From contig CAYGTK010000101.1 of assembly GCA_964352775.1 (NCBI GenBank), positions 1-14,804 of the forward strand: a stretch of DNA of 14,804 bases, in the 5' to 3' direction. This stretch comes from CAYGTK01 sp964352775. Its GTDB lineage: Bacteria > Bacteroidota > Bacteroidia > Chitinophagales > CAIOSU01. Under the pieces are notes generated by a model. That model saw only the letters and a list, made by a program, of their open reading frames with translations. It was not told the DNA's origin and made no database searches. How positions within the stretch are numbered: position 1 is the stretch's first letter; the number at the start of each line of letters is the position of its first letter. Position numbers and translations under genes: made by a program. Shown here in pieces: positions 8,105-14,804 of the stretch.

Positions 8105-8259
8105 GGCAGCTGTTGTTATGTAGGTCTGTATCTGTTATGAATTTAGTAAAGATCTGTTTTACGATAAAGTGTTTGGGCTGCGATGTTATTTGCTACTGCT
8201 ATTATTGAAATACTATTTCGGTTTCAATTCATAAATTACATCCTCAAAACTATAGCCAA

Positions 8260-8640
8260 ATGAGCGAAACTGACCAGAACAAAGCCAATGCCATAGCCTT
8301 TTACAAAATGGCCTATGAGGGTGAACCTGCAAAGGCGGTAGAGCTATATGTAGGCGACCAATACATACAGCATAATCCCGATGTTGGAGAGGGCCCAAAA
8401 GCTTTTATCGATTATTTTGACCGCATGCAGCGCGAGTACCCTGATAAGAGTATCGACTTTCTTCGTGCGGTAGCGGAAGGTGATAAAGTAGCTTTACACA
8501 CCCACCAAACCTAGCCAAGTGGTGATGAGTACATTACGATGGACTTTTTCAGATTTGATGAAGAAGGAAAGATAGTAGAACATTGGGATTCCATTCAGCA
8601 AATACCTGATAGTAGCCTGAACGGCAATACAATGTATTGA
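8260..8640 (+). pseudogene. SnoaL-like / NTF2-fold protein, interrupted by an in-frame TAG
   Basis: From the ATG the frame codes for a 126-residue protein of the usual SnoaL-like length, but codon 85 (8512-8514) is TAG. Before the stop: an N-terminal helix (KANAIAFYKMAYEGEPAKAVELY), then YIQHNPDVGEGPKAFIDYF with the conserved His-Asn-Pro, then KVALHTHQ. After the stop the same frame continues as expected for the family: GDEYITMDFFRFDEEGKIVEHWDSIQ, ending in TGA at 8638. As I recall the family, homologs read H-T-H-x-x-W-P-G at this place, so TGG to TAG (Trp to stop) is the simplest cause. Intact members are small cytosolic alpha+beta proteins, mostly predicted isomerases, cyclases or binding proteins of unknown substrate. 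TAG ends at least five other genes here, so genome-wide readthrough is unlikely. Recent pseudogene or sequence error. Confidence 0.88.
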
Positions 8641-8716
8641 GCCAGACTTATATTCTTAGCATCGTTAAGTCATGCTGTGTAAGGTACTGATGTGTTAATA
8701 ATTGAAAGAAATAGTT

Positions 8717-8724
8717 TATCTTTC
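8717..8724 (+). promoter_or_regulatory. Possible -7 element TATCTTTC before the beta-helix gene
   Basis: Seven of eight bases match TAnnTTTG, 27 bases before the ATG at 8752, with TTA (two of three for TTG) 19 bases further upstream. It fits the later start at 8752 and would exclude the GTG at 8692. Confidence 0.3.
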
Positions 8725-8751
8725 ATTCTAACGCCAATAAACCCGCTCTTT

Positions 8752-11268
8752 ATGTCTTATCTATTGAAGCCGATGCTATTTTCGGCATTGCTTTGCTATA
8801 CTACCCTGAACCTATTTGCCGCTACTGTAACTGTTACCTCTGCTAACTCTTCAGGCATGGGTTCGTTACCTAATACAATTGCAGCAGCACAGTCGGGCGA
8901 TACCCTTGTTTTTGCAGCCTCCTTGCAGGGTAGTACTATCAATACGTTTGCTTTCATCGATATTGATAAAGACCTGACGATAATGGGCCCAGGTTCAGGT
9001 TTGTTGAATTTGAATTGTTTGGTCTCGGGTTCTGCCCCGATGTTCCGAGTGCAGTCGCCCGCACAGCAGGTCAGCATATCTGGTTTCAGTGTAACCAACA
9101 GTGCGGTAATGTATAACATAACCACAGGCACTATTTACGTGAACGATATAGTAGCTACTAACGGAACAGGAGTAGCAATTAGATTGGCTACCGTAGGTGG
9201 TGCGGCCGAGGTGACCAACTGTCGTTTTAGTGGTTTTACAGGTGCTACAGTTATTCAAACCGTTATCTCTCGCCGATTGATAGTTGATGATGTGGTTTTT
9301 GAGAACAACTCGGGCTTTTCTGCCACAGCTATCTCTGCAGGCTCGGTAGATAGTTTGCGAATAACTAATTGCCAGTTTATTGATAATGTTGCTTCAGGTG
9401 CAGCTGGGGCAATGGGCATTTTTGGAACCACAGGTAGTGTATACCTGGCTAATTGCCTATTTCAGAATAATCAAGGCTCTAACCTAGGCGGGGCTATTTG
9501 GATAAACAATTTGCTGTCGTTAGATAACCGAATAGTCAACTGCCAATTCATTGATAATACTTGCAATGGCAGGGGTGGTGCTATTGGTATTGATGCTGCT
9601 AGCAAACCCATTTCTATTGAAAACTGCCTTTTTGAGAATAATACAGCAGTAACTAGTGGTGGAGGTGTATATGCCATTGCTAACGACGAATTACTTATAT
9701 CGGGCAGTACCTTTTACCGCAACCAAGCTAGTGAATATGGCGGGGCTATAGCTTTAGATGGTCAGCCACTATTTTTAGATAATAGTACGATACATAATAA
9801 CGCTGTGGTAGTTGGTGTAAATCCCAATTTTCCTCGCACAGGTGGTGGTATTTGTATGTTTGAGGTGATCGCTCAGTCTTCCGACGATGTTAGCATTACC
9901 AATTCCACTATTTCTGCCAACCAAGCTGATGGCAATGGAGGTGGTATAGGTAATCTTACTGCTGGCGATATCAATTTTGGTAATACCATTATTGCTGAAA
10001 ACTTAGCTAGAAATGGAAGGGATGTTTATGATGTTGGTTTAAATATTTCGCAGTCGTTCGGCTATAATATTGTGGGTGATATTAGCGATTTCACAAGCTA
10101 TATACCCGCAGCAACAGATGAATTTGGTATCAGCACAGCACCCTACGATGCGGGCTTAGGCATATATGGCAACTACGGTGGGCCAACACCTACCCAAGCG
10201 CTTAAGTGTGGCAGTGTAGCAATGGATTCTGGAGACCCCAGTATTACCACACCCGACCAGCGGGGGATGCCTAGAAATGGAACGCCCGACAAAGGCGCAT
10301 TTGAGCGGGTACTTACCGATTCGCCCGATCTTACTTTCACCGCCACATCAGCAGATTGTGGTGCTGCTAATGGAAGCATAGTTATCTCACCCACTCAAGG
10401 TTATCAGCCATTACGTTATGCAATTGATGGTGGTACAGCATTTTCTGGCGATAGTATATTCAATGGATTATCAGCAGGTACTTACCAATTAGTAGTAGCT
10501 GATACTAACGCCTGCGAAGCTAGGGCAACAGCTACCATAGTAGGTGGCCCATCAGTAGCTATTGATAGCATTTACATTACCCCAGACAATTGTGGGCAAG
10601 GCATCGGCGTGTTAATAGTAGAAACATCAGCAAGTGCGGGAGCGGTACTGGAATATTCCATCGATAATGGAATGGCGTATGGCCCAGATAGCCTGTTCAA
10701 AGGCTTGCTAGCAGCTAATTATACCATTGTAGTAAGAGATGTGAATGGATGTGCTGATACGGCCCAAACTATAGTAAATGATATTGGCAGCATTCAGGCC
10801 AGTGTAAATATGGTGGAAACCACAGCCTTTGCAGTTCCCGTTAGTGGTGCTAATTACCAATGGGTGAATTGTGGTGACTATAGTCCTTTTGCTGGTGCAA
10901 CGGCTGACACGTTCGCCTTTATGCACAACGGTGCTTTTGTGGGCGATAATGTGGCCGTGATAACTACGCTGAATAGTTGTGTAGATACCTCTAACTGTGT
11001 TCAAGTGGTTGTGGGTATTGAAGAAAATAAGCTGTTATCCCAACTGAATATCTATCCCAACCCAAGTAAAGGGCAATTTACCCTGCGCATGGAAAAGCCG
11101 TTAACAGGTTCGGCCATGGTGAGCAACTTATTAGGCCAAGTGATACTTAGCACAAGCTTTGAAGAAACTGCCGAACTGAACATCACTATTGATGGAACAC
11201 CCGGAGTGTATCTACTTATCATAGCCACTGATAAAGGTATGGCTGTGAAAAAACTGGTAGTAGAGTAG
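8752..11268 (+). CDS. T9SS-secreted beta-helix (Pmp-like) adhesin-type protein with SprB-like repeats
   Basis: 838 residues from the ATG at 8752. That start is chosen over the GTG at 8692 because it opens straight into the signal peptide (M-S-Y-L-L-K-P-M-L-F, cut near F-A-A). The first 500 residues or so are a right-handed beta-helix with polymorphic outer-membrane-protein style repeats: N-C-x-F-x-N-N with G-G-A-I or G-G-G-V. It closes in a choice-of-anchor Q type end (VAMDSGDP...PDQRG-P...D-K-G-A-F-E, about 10207-10305). Two SprB-like repeats follow (about 10345-10545 and 10580-10785), each with Y-x-I-D-x-G-x-A, then D-S-x-F-x-G-L, then N-x-C. After a short linker comes the T9SS type A sorting domain (NIYPNPSKGQFTL...KKLVVE). 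Secreted and probably attached to the surface; adhesin or polysaccharide-binding is inference, since no lyase residues are evident. It ends in TAG, 14 bases from the convergent acyltransferase gene. Confidence 0.88.
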   Translation: MSYLLKPMLFSALLCYTTLNLFAATVTVTSANSSGMGSLPNTIAAAQSGDTLVFAASLQGSTINTFAFIDIDKDLTIMGPGSGLLNLNCLVSGSAPMFRVQSPAQQVSISGFSVTNSAVMYNITTGTIYVNDIVATNGTGVAIRLATVGGAAEVTNCRFSGFTGATVIQTVISRRLIVDDVVFENNSGFSATAISAGSVDSLRITNCQFIDNVASGAAGAMGIFGTTGSVYLANCLFQNNQGSNLGGAIWINNLLSLDNRIVNCQFIDNTCNGRGGAIGIDAASKPISIENCLFENNTAVTSGGGVYAIANDELLISGSTFYRNQASEYGGAIALDGQPLFLDNSTIHNNAVVVGVNPNFPRTGGGICMFEVIAQSSDDVSITNSTISANQADGNGGGIGNLTAGDINFGNTIIAENLARNGRDVYDVGLNISQSFGYNIVGDISDFTSYIPAATDEFGISTAPYDAGLGIYGNYGGPTPTQALKCGSVAMDSGDPSITTPDQRGMPRNGTPDKGAFERVLTDSPDLTFTATSADCGAANGSIVISPTQGYQPLRYAIDGGTAFSGDSIFNGLSAGTYQLVVADTNACEARATATIVGGPSVAIDSIYITPDNCGQGIGVLIVETSASAGAVLEYSIDNGMAYGPDSLFKGLLAANYTIVVRDVNGCADTAQTIVNDIGSIQASVNMVETTAFAVPVSGANYQWVNCGDYSPFAGATADTFAFMHNGAFVGDNVAVITTLNSCVDTSNCVQVVVGIEENKLLSQLNIYPNPSKGQFTLRMEKPLTGSAMVSNLLGQVILSTSFEETAELNITIDGTPGVYLLIIATDKGMAVKKLVVE

Positions 11269-11282
11269 GGGCCAAAGGCTGC

Positions 11283-12434
11283 CTATTTCTTCTTCTTACT
11301 TTGCATTAAGCTTAGTAATAGTATGGGCACCCAGCCTAATATCGGTAGATAATACGGCACTACTTCTGGGTGCTTGGCCAAAGTTTTGTAAAAACCTAGC
11401 AGCCCTTCATCCAATTCAAAGTTCTCCGCTTTATCGGTGTTGTATTGTTTCTCAAATTCTTTGAATAACACTGGCCACCCGCTTGGTGCTAGGTAGGGTA
11501 GCTTGCCCAAATGCTTTATGCCATGTTTAGCTAAGTCCCACAGATCGAAAGGTTTTTTACCATAGTGGTCTACCGCATATTCCAACTCCATTTGCATGGT
11601 TCTTTTAATGGTATCGCGTATTTCCTGAAACTCCTCGTGGCTTATTTCCTCATAGGGTTTATCTATCATCTCATAAGGCTTAAAGCGGCTGCCCATTACG
11701 TAGGTTAGCTTAGTGGGTAGGGCATTATAGGCCAACCAAGGTTGCAGTATGGCCCAAGGCGTCATACCACCCAGCGGAAGGAAGGGTATACCTAGCTTTT
11801 GCACTAGTGCATCTACTTTTTTTGAGGTATAGCTGTAGGGATTAATATACTCCCCATTAACAGTGCTAAAGCTTACAATATCGGTTTTGTACTTTACTGC
11901 CATGCGCACAAAGGAGGTAGACATGAACTGCAACTCATACTTATGCTCAAAGCCCTTGCTGATGCCCCCAGCACCTTCGGGGTATATCATCACATCGTAA
12001 TTATTTTGATTCATTAGGCTTTCGAAGTTGATCATATTGGCCTCTAGGCAACCTACTTTTTTCCATAGATCCTCCATTAAAAATGGACTCAATAATTTGG
12101 TGCGGGCCAGCATGGGTGCGATCAGTGGCCGGGCTATTCCGTTTAGCGATCGACCGTTGAGTTTATACAGTCCAGTAAGAAATATTATAGCATCCCAGGG
12201 GAAACTCATGCCTGAATGGTTGGATGCATAAATGATTGGGCGACCTTTAACCGAACGCTGTGGCAAGGGGTCGAAACCAATGAACATACTTCGGAAGTAC
12301 TCCTCTTGTAGAAAACCCAATACGTGGTCTAGCAACTTTACTGTGTAGGCTTCATCATAATCTTTATCTAGGTCTTTAAGATTATCCTGCACCAGCTGCA
12401 TTAATTCCTCTTTGCTAAGTTGATGTGTATCCAT
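11283..12434 (-). CDS. PlsC/MGAT-like lysophospholipid acyltransferase family protein
   Basis: 383 residues from the ATG at 12434; an ATG at 12476 would add 14 residues (with C-G-C) that look unrelated to the family and would cover a 27-bp dyad. Block I is NHSGMSFPWDA (His73, Asp81), an extended form of the usual H-x4-D, as in MGAT-like bacterial acyltransferases. Block III is MIYPEGAGGISKGF (PEG at 152-154), the glycerol-phosphate or acceptor-binding motif. A helical N-terminus (about 1-45) precedes, and a hydrophobic C-terminal segment (about 358-377, YLPILGWVPILLLSLM) ends in four lysines, suggesting membrane attachment. Expected reaction: acyl transfer from acyl-CoA or acyl-ACP to a glycerolipid or similar alcohol at the inner membrane; the acceptor is uncertain. 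The gene lies 76 bases after the zincin-FISUMP lipoprotein gene, same strand, and tail-to-tail with the beta-helix gene. Confidence 0.85.
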   Translation of the reverse strand: MDTHQLSKEELMQLVQDNLKDLDKDYDEAYTVKLLDHVLGFLQEEYFRSMFIGFDPLPQRSVKGRPIIYASNHSGMSFPWDAIIFLTGLYKLNGRSLNGIARPLIAPMLARTKLLSPFLMEDLWKKVGCLEANMINFESLMNQNNYDVMIYPEGAGGISKGFEHKYELQFMSTSFVRMAVKYKTDIVSFSTVNGEYINPYSYTSKKVDALVQKLGIPFLPLGGMTPWAILQPWLAYNALPTKLTYVMGSRFKPYEMIDKPYEEISHEEFQEIRDTIKRTMQMELEYAVDHYGKKPFDLWDLAKHGIKHLGKLPYLAPSGWPVLFKEFEKQYNTDKAENFELDEGLLGFYKTLAKHPEVVPYYLPILGWVPILLLSLMQSKKKK

Positions 12435-12437
12435 AGC

Positions 12438-12464
12438 TATAAATGTAGCGCAACCACATTTATA
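12438..12464. repeat. Perfect 9-bp inverted repeat just upstream of the acyltransferase start
   Basis: TATAAATGT and ACATTTATA with a 9-nt spacer, beginning four bases upstream of the ATG at 12434. The minus strand also reads TACATTTA in the second arm, close to TAnnTTTG but too near the ATG to be a normal promoter. It could be an operator or a leader hairpin. If translation began at 12476 it would be coding. Confidence 0.45.
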
Positions 12465-12510
12465 ATTTGATGACATTAGTCAATCGGCGAAATAGGGTGA
12501 GGTACGACTC

Positions 12511-13989
12511 CTAATTTTTCACACACCTACAGCTAAAGCCTTTGTATTTGTCTTCATCGCGTAGTTGAATGTCTACAAAGTTGTCGAACAGCGCATAGGA
12601 ATCGGCTTGAGTTGCACTTTTTTCCGTTGGCACCCAAAAGCGGGCAGTACCGTTTCGGCCATTAAAACCAAATTCATCGCGAAGCCCAGTTGGTAAAGCA
12701 CTGAAGTTGGTGCTGTTAGTTATATCCTGCCCATTGTTCCAATACAGCGGCGATTTTACGGGGTAGGTAATATCATTGCTAATAGCTTCTTGGCCAGCTA
12801 CTAAGCGTAAATTAGTCCAATCATCTAAAGTAGCAACATGCCAACCACTTGGGCACACCCCCTTTGTATTAGCTATAGCATACCAATTATAAAGCACACC
12901 AAAAGTATCAGCATCAGTTGGGCTGTTATTATAAGTGCAACGTGCACCAGTGGTTAACATATTCCATGCTGTATCGGCTGTTACTTCAGTTATGGTACTT
13001 CCATCAGCATACGAAGTTGTTACTAGATTTTCCTGACACCAGCACTTGCTGCCTATTTTTACCACTGGGTAGGTATTACCATCTATATCCGTCACGGTAC
13101 TGGGGCAAGTAACCGATGTATCGTTAAGTGGTGGTATCCAGTGGCAAGTTGGTGGGCGATTATTTTCATTAAAGTAAGTATCAATCAAGTTGAATAGGGT
13201 GGGGTCGTAGTTGCGTAGTTTTTCGCGGGTGTTAATGTCGTTCACATTACCATCGCCACCAGCAGGCCCAAAGGGAAAGTAAACATTATAGTATGCCATA
13301 ACGCCATCACCTAAATACTCAATCCAGTTAGTGGCAGAGTAGGTATTGTCCCAAAGGCCATTGCTACGTGCATTGCTATAGGCTGCCTTTAACTCATCAT
13401 CAAATTGCGTATTGAAGCCAATACCCGAAATATGGATCAAGTGTGCATACTCATGTACAAATACACTACGCGTATCATCGCCACCACCTGTGTTGCAATA
13501 CAAGTCTTGCTCAGGCGATGCAAATCCTGGTATTCTACTATCGTAAAGGCCGGTGTTGTTGGGTAAACCTACTAGTGCACCCCACTCTCCATAATCTTTG
13601 TAGTCTTCATTATCTAGATCGTATATGGTTATGTAAGCGCCATCTGTTATCATTTTATCGGCAATGCTACCAATGTTGCGCACCATAAATAGTGAAATGC
13701 TGTCGGCTTTAAATAAAGAAGCGTCATCTACCTCAGCGGTGGCAACAATAGGTACACCGCTAGAGTTGATGTACTTGGTATAATCGCTAGCTAAGTTTAC
13801 TTCGGCGGGCGGAGTTATTATCGTAGTACTTCTATAATCGGAAAAGCGACCAGAAGCTGAACCTCCCGAGCCACCTGGCTCATCTTTTTCACAGCCAGTA
13901 AATACAAGTGTAGTCATCAATAGCAATGCTACTGTTTTTACGAAAGAAAAAGCGCCAGATAGTATTGGCCTATAGTATAAAGAAATCAT
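12511..13989 (-). CDS. Surface lipoprotein: zincin-like HExxH domain fused to a FISUMP domain
   Basis: 492 residues. The SPII signal ends L-V-F-T-G-C with Cys33, followed directly by E-K-D-E. C-x-K-(D/E)2 is the lipoprotein export signal described in Bacteroidota, so surface exposure is predicted. A Gly/Ser linker follows. Residues about 60-280 look like a metallopeptidase fold: H179-E-Y-A-H183 in SVFVHEYAHLIH, and NWIEYLGDGVMAYY with Glu224 as a candidate third zinc ligand 41 residues later. From about 298 to 491 is a Fibrobacter succinogenes major paralogous (FISUMP) domain: DIDGNTYPVVKIGSKCWCQENL, then F-G-V-L-Y-N-W-Y-A, VCPSGWHVATLDDW, LPTGLRD, and a C-terminal S-C-R-C-V. The FISUMP module is common on Bacteroidota and Fibrobacter surface proteins, with no known activity. 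Inferred: a surface peptidase positioned by its FISUMP domain. The gene lies upstream of the acyltransferase gene. Confidence 0.82.
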   Translation of the reverse strand: MISLYYRPILSGAFSFVKTVALLLMTTLVFTGCEKDEPGGSGGSASGRFSDYRSTTIITPPAEVNLASDYTKYINSSGVPIVATAEVDDASLFKADSISLFMVRNIGSIADKMITDGAYITIYDLDNEDYKDYGEWGALVGLPNNTGLYDSRIPGFASPEQDLYCNTGGGDDTRSVFVHEYAHLIHISGIGFNTQFDDELKAAYSNARSNGLWDNTYSATNWIEYLGDGVMAYYNVYFPFGPAGGDGNVNDINTREKLRNYDPTLFNLIDTYFNENNRPPTCHWIPPLNDTSVTCPSTVTDIDGNTYPVVKIGSKCWCQENLVTTSYADGSTITEVTADTAWNMLTTGARCTYNNSPTDADTFGVLYNWYAIANTKGVCPSGWHVATLDDWTNLRLVAGQEAISNDITYPVKSPLYWNNGQDITNSTNFSALPTGLRDEFGFNGRNGTARFWVPTEKSATQADSYALFDNFVDIQLRDEDKYKGFSCRCVKN

Positions 13990-14128
13990 AAGTTGTTGCT
14001 TGTTTAGCTGTAAGATAATAAAGTGCGCCTTGGGTGTATGCGTTAGTTACCAAGATGTAGACTGAATCGCAAGAATATTTACATCGCCTAACTCTGGCAC
14101 CCCTGCTTTGCTCATGGCCTATAAAAAG

Positions 14129-14159
14129 AAAAGCGCACCTATAAACTAGATGCGCTTTT
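14129..14159. terminator. Bidirectional-looking intrinsic terminator
   Basis: A perfect 9-bp stem (AAAAGCGCA / TGCGCTTTT) with a 13-nt loop. On the minus strand, after the DUF1761 stop at 14182, the stem is followed by TTTTCTTTTTAT; on the plus strand by a short T run. It separates the DUF1761 gene from the zincin-FISUMP gene, which therefore needs its own promoter within 13990-14128. Confidence 0.8.
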
Positions 14160-14181
14160 TATATTTTAATTAAAATAAAGC

Positions 14182-14682
14182 TTAGGCAAACTGGCACATA
14201 ACGCCGCCCATTAGTATCAAACTGATAAACCAATAGCCGCCGTTAATGGCAATGTATTTCAATCCATGGCGCTCAAAAAGAGCATTGATAGCCAACAAAG
14301 GGATACCAAAAAATACTGCAGTAATACCACCATGCAAAGCACCATGCCCAAAGGTGCGATGGTTCTGTCCATACAGATCCATAAACTCCTTCGCATAGTT
14401 GAATAGGTCAGAACCTTCCTCAGCGTATGCTGGGTCCATCAAAATGGTAGCATGAAAGCCCGACTGATGAACTACTAATGTGAAAAGGATAAAACACATA
14501 AAAAAGCTCAGAACATAAGTAATGCCGAATATCAGGGGCATGTTAGCATCTTCCATTTTCTCGTTAGTTACGCCTGATGCACTCATCCAAGCGTTCTGGA
14601 AAAGCATAGGGCTGTACCAAAGCGCACCTATAACTAGGGGAATTAAAGCGGCTGCTGCCGTTACTACTAAATTGGGGAACAT
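14182..14682 (-). CDS. DUF1761 family membrane protein
   Basis: 166 residues, usual for the family. Four membrane segments are visible: about 4-22, 49-71, 115-133 and 143-162. The family signature near the N-terminus is clear (IGALWYSPMLFQNAWM, with L-W-Y-S-P at 21-25), and a G-H-G-A-L-H-G-G turn sits before the third segment. The loop of about 75-112 (with D-P-A-Y-A-E-E-G and YGQNHRTF) is longer than in the shortest members. DUF1761 proteins are integral inner-membrane proteins of unknown function, widespread in bacteria. The gene is a single transcription unit: a good promoter upstream and a strong terminator directly after the stop. Stop codon TAA (14182-14184). Confidence 0.85.
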   Translation of the reverse strand: MFPNLVVTAAAALIPLVIGALWYSPMLFQNAWMSASGVTNEKMEDANMPLIFGITYVLSFFMCFILFTLVVHQSGFHATILMDPAYAEEGSDLFNYAKEFMDLYGQNHRTFGHGALHGGITAVFFGIPLLAINALFERHGLKYIAINGGYWFISLILMGGVMCQFA

Positions 14683-14737
14683 AATGAGTTGTTTTGGTTA
14701 ATTGTTTGTTGTTCAGTTAAATATAAGCCGTTAATAG

Positions 14738-14768
14738 CAAACGTATTGTCTTTTTCGGTATGTACCAA
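14738..14768 (-). promoter_or_regulatory. Bacteroidota promoter for the DUF1761 gene (TTG-N20-TACGTTTG)
   Basis: The minus strand reads TTG (14766-14768), 20 bases, then TACGTTTG (14738-14745), an exact fit to TTG-N17-23-TAnnTTTG. The expected transcript start is near 14731, giving a leader of about 48 bases. It is the best promoter match noticed in the window. Confidence 0.6.
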
Positions 14769-14804
14769 GTTAAAGCTGATGAAAAACGTAAGAAGCTATG
14801 GGGG
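14760..14804 (+). CDS. Possible start of a divergent gene (3' partial)
   Basis: An ATG at 14760 opens 15 codons without a stop to the window edge (M-Y-Q-V-K-A-D-E-K-R-K-K-L-W-G), a plausible soluble N-terminus. The frame is closed upstream by TAA at 14724. Its start would overlap the -33 element of the DUF1761 promoter. Too short to name, and no clear promoter of its own is seen. Confidence 0.3.
   Translation, partial: MYQVKADEKRKKLWG

Noticed and set aside
8146..8162. GTAAA-N7-TTTAC inverted repeat in the divergent gap 8105-8259
   Set aside because: Arms of only 5 bp in AT-rich DNA, with different spacing from the other two dyads. The gap holds no exact TAnnTTTG either; nothing else was seen in it.
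8692..8694. GTG start for the beta-helix gene, 20 codons upstream of the chosen ATG
   Set aside because: The added residues precede the signal peptide and do not look like one; a possible -7 element lies between the two starts.
11269..11282. GGCC-AAA-GGC hairpin between the convergent beta-helix and acyltransferase genes
   Set aside because: The stem is about 3 bp and no T-tract follows; not a credible terminator.
13990..14128. Possible RNA gene or promoter upstream of the zincin-FISUMP gene
   Set aside because: No tRNA-like cloverleaf was seen, and the best -7 match (TATCTTAC) has six of eight bases and no TTG at the right distance.

Overview
The window is a stretch of a Bacteroidota genome. 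The evidence is three secreted proteins ending in type IX secretion system (T9SS) type A sorting domains, several SPII lipoproteins (one with a Bacteroidota-type surface-export signal), upstream sites matching the TTG-N17-23-TAnnTTTG promoter of this phylum, and no consistent Shine-Dalgarno sequences. Class or genus cannot be fixed from the sequence. The piece looks like a draft or environmental assembly: it holds a 10-N gap inside one gene, a frameshift in a second and an in-frame TAG in a third.

Layout. (a) 3-4731, plus strand: the 3' part of a large PKD-containing T9SS surface protein that is open at the left edge; a PAPS-type sulfotransferase split by a one-base shift; and a small Asp-box (BNR) T9SS protein. 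(b) 4756-8104, minus strand: four envelope genes, namely an uncharacterised lipoprotein, a secreted transglutaminase-like protein (with the N gap), a tiny protein with a C-terminal membrane segment, and a lipoprotein carrying an SRPBCC/AHSA1-like domain. (c) 8260-11268, plus strand: a SnoaL/NTF2-like gene interrupted by TAG, then a large beta-helix T9SS protein with two SprB-like repeats. (d) 11283-14682, minus strand: a DUF1761 membrane protein with its own terminator, a surface lipoprotein joining a HExxH zincin-like domain to a FISUMP domain, and a PlsC/MGAT-like acyltransferase. A possible divergent gene starts at the right edge.

The shared theme is the cell envelope and surface: secreted adhesin-like proteins, surface lipoproteins and a membrane-lipid enzyme. 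I see no operon whose members clearly build one pathway, and no mobile element, CRISPR array, tRNA or rRNA. No intergenic stretch reaches 300 bases. The points most worth following are the zincin-FISUMP fusion with a C-x-K-D-E surface-export signal, the SRPBCC domain displayed on a lipoprotein, two 8-9 bp inverted repeats with equal 9-nt spacers, and the two interrupted enzyme genes. I do not see a clearly new multi-gene system.
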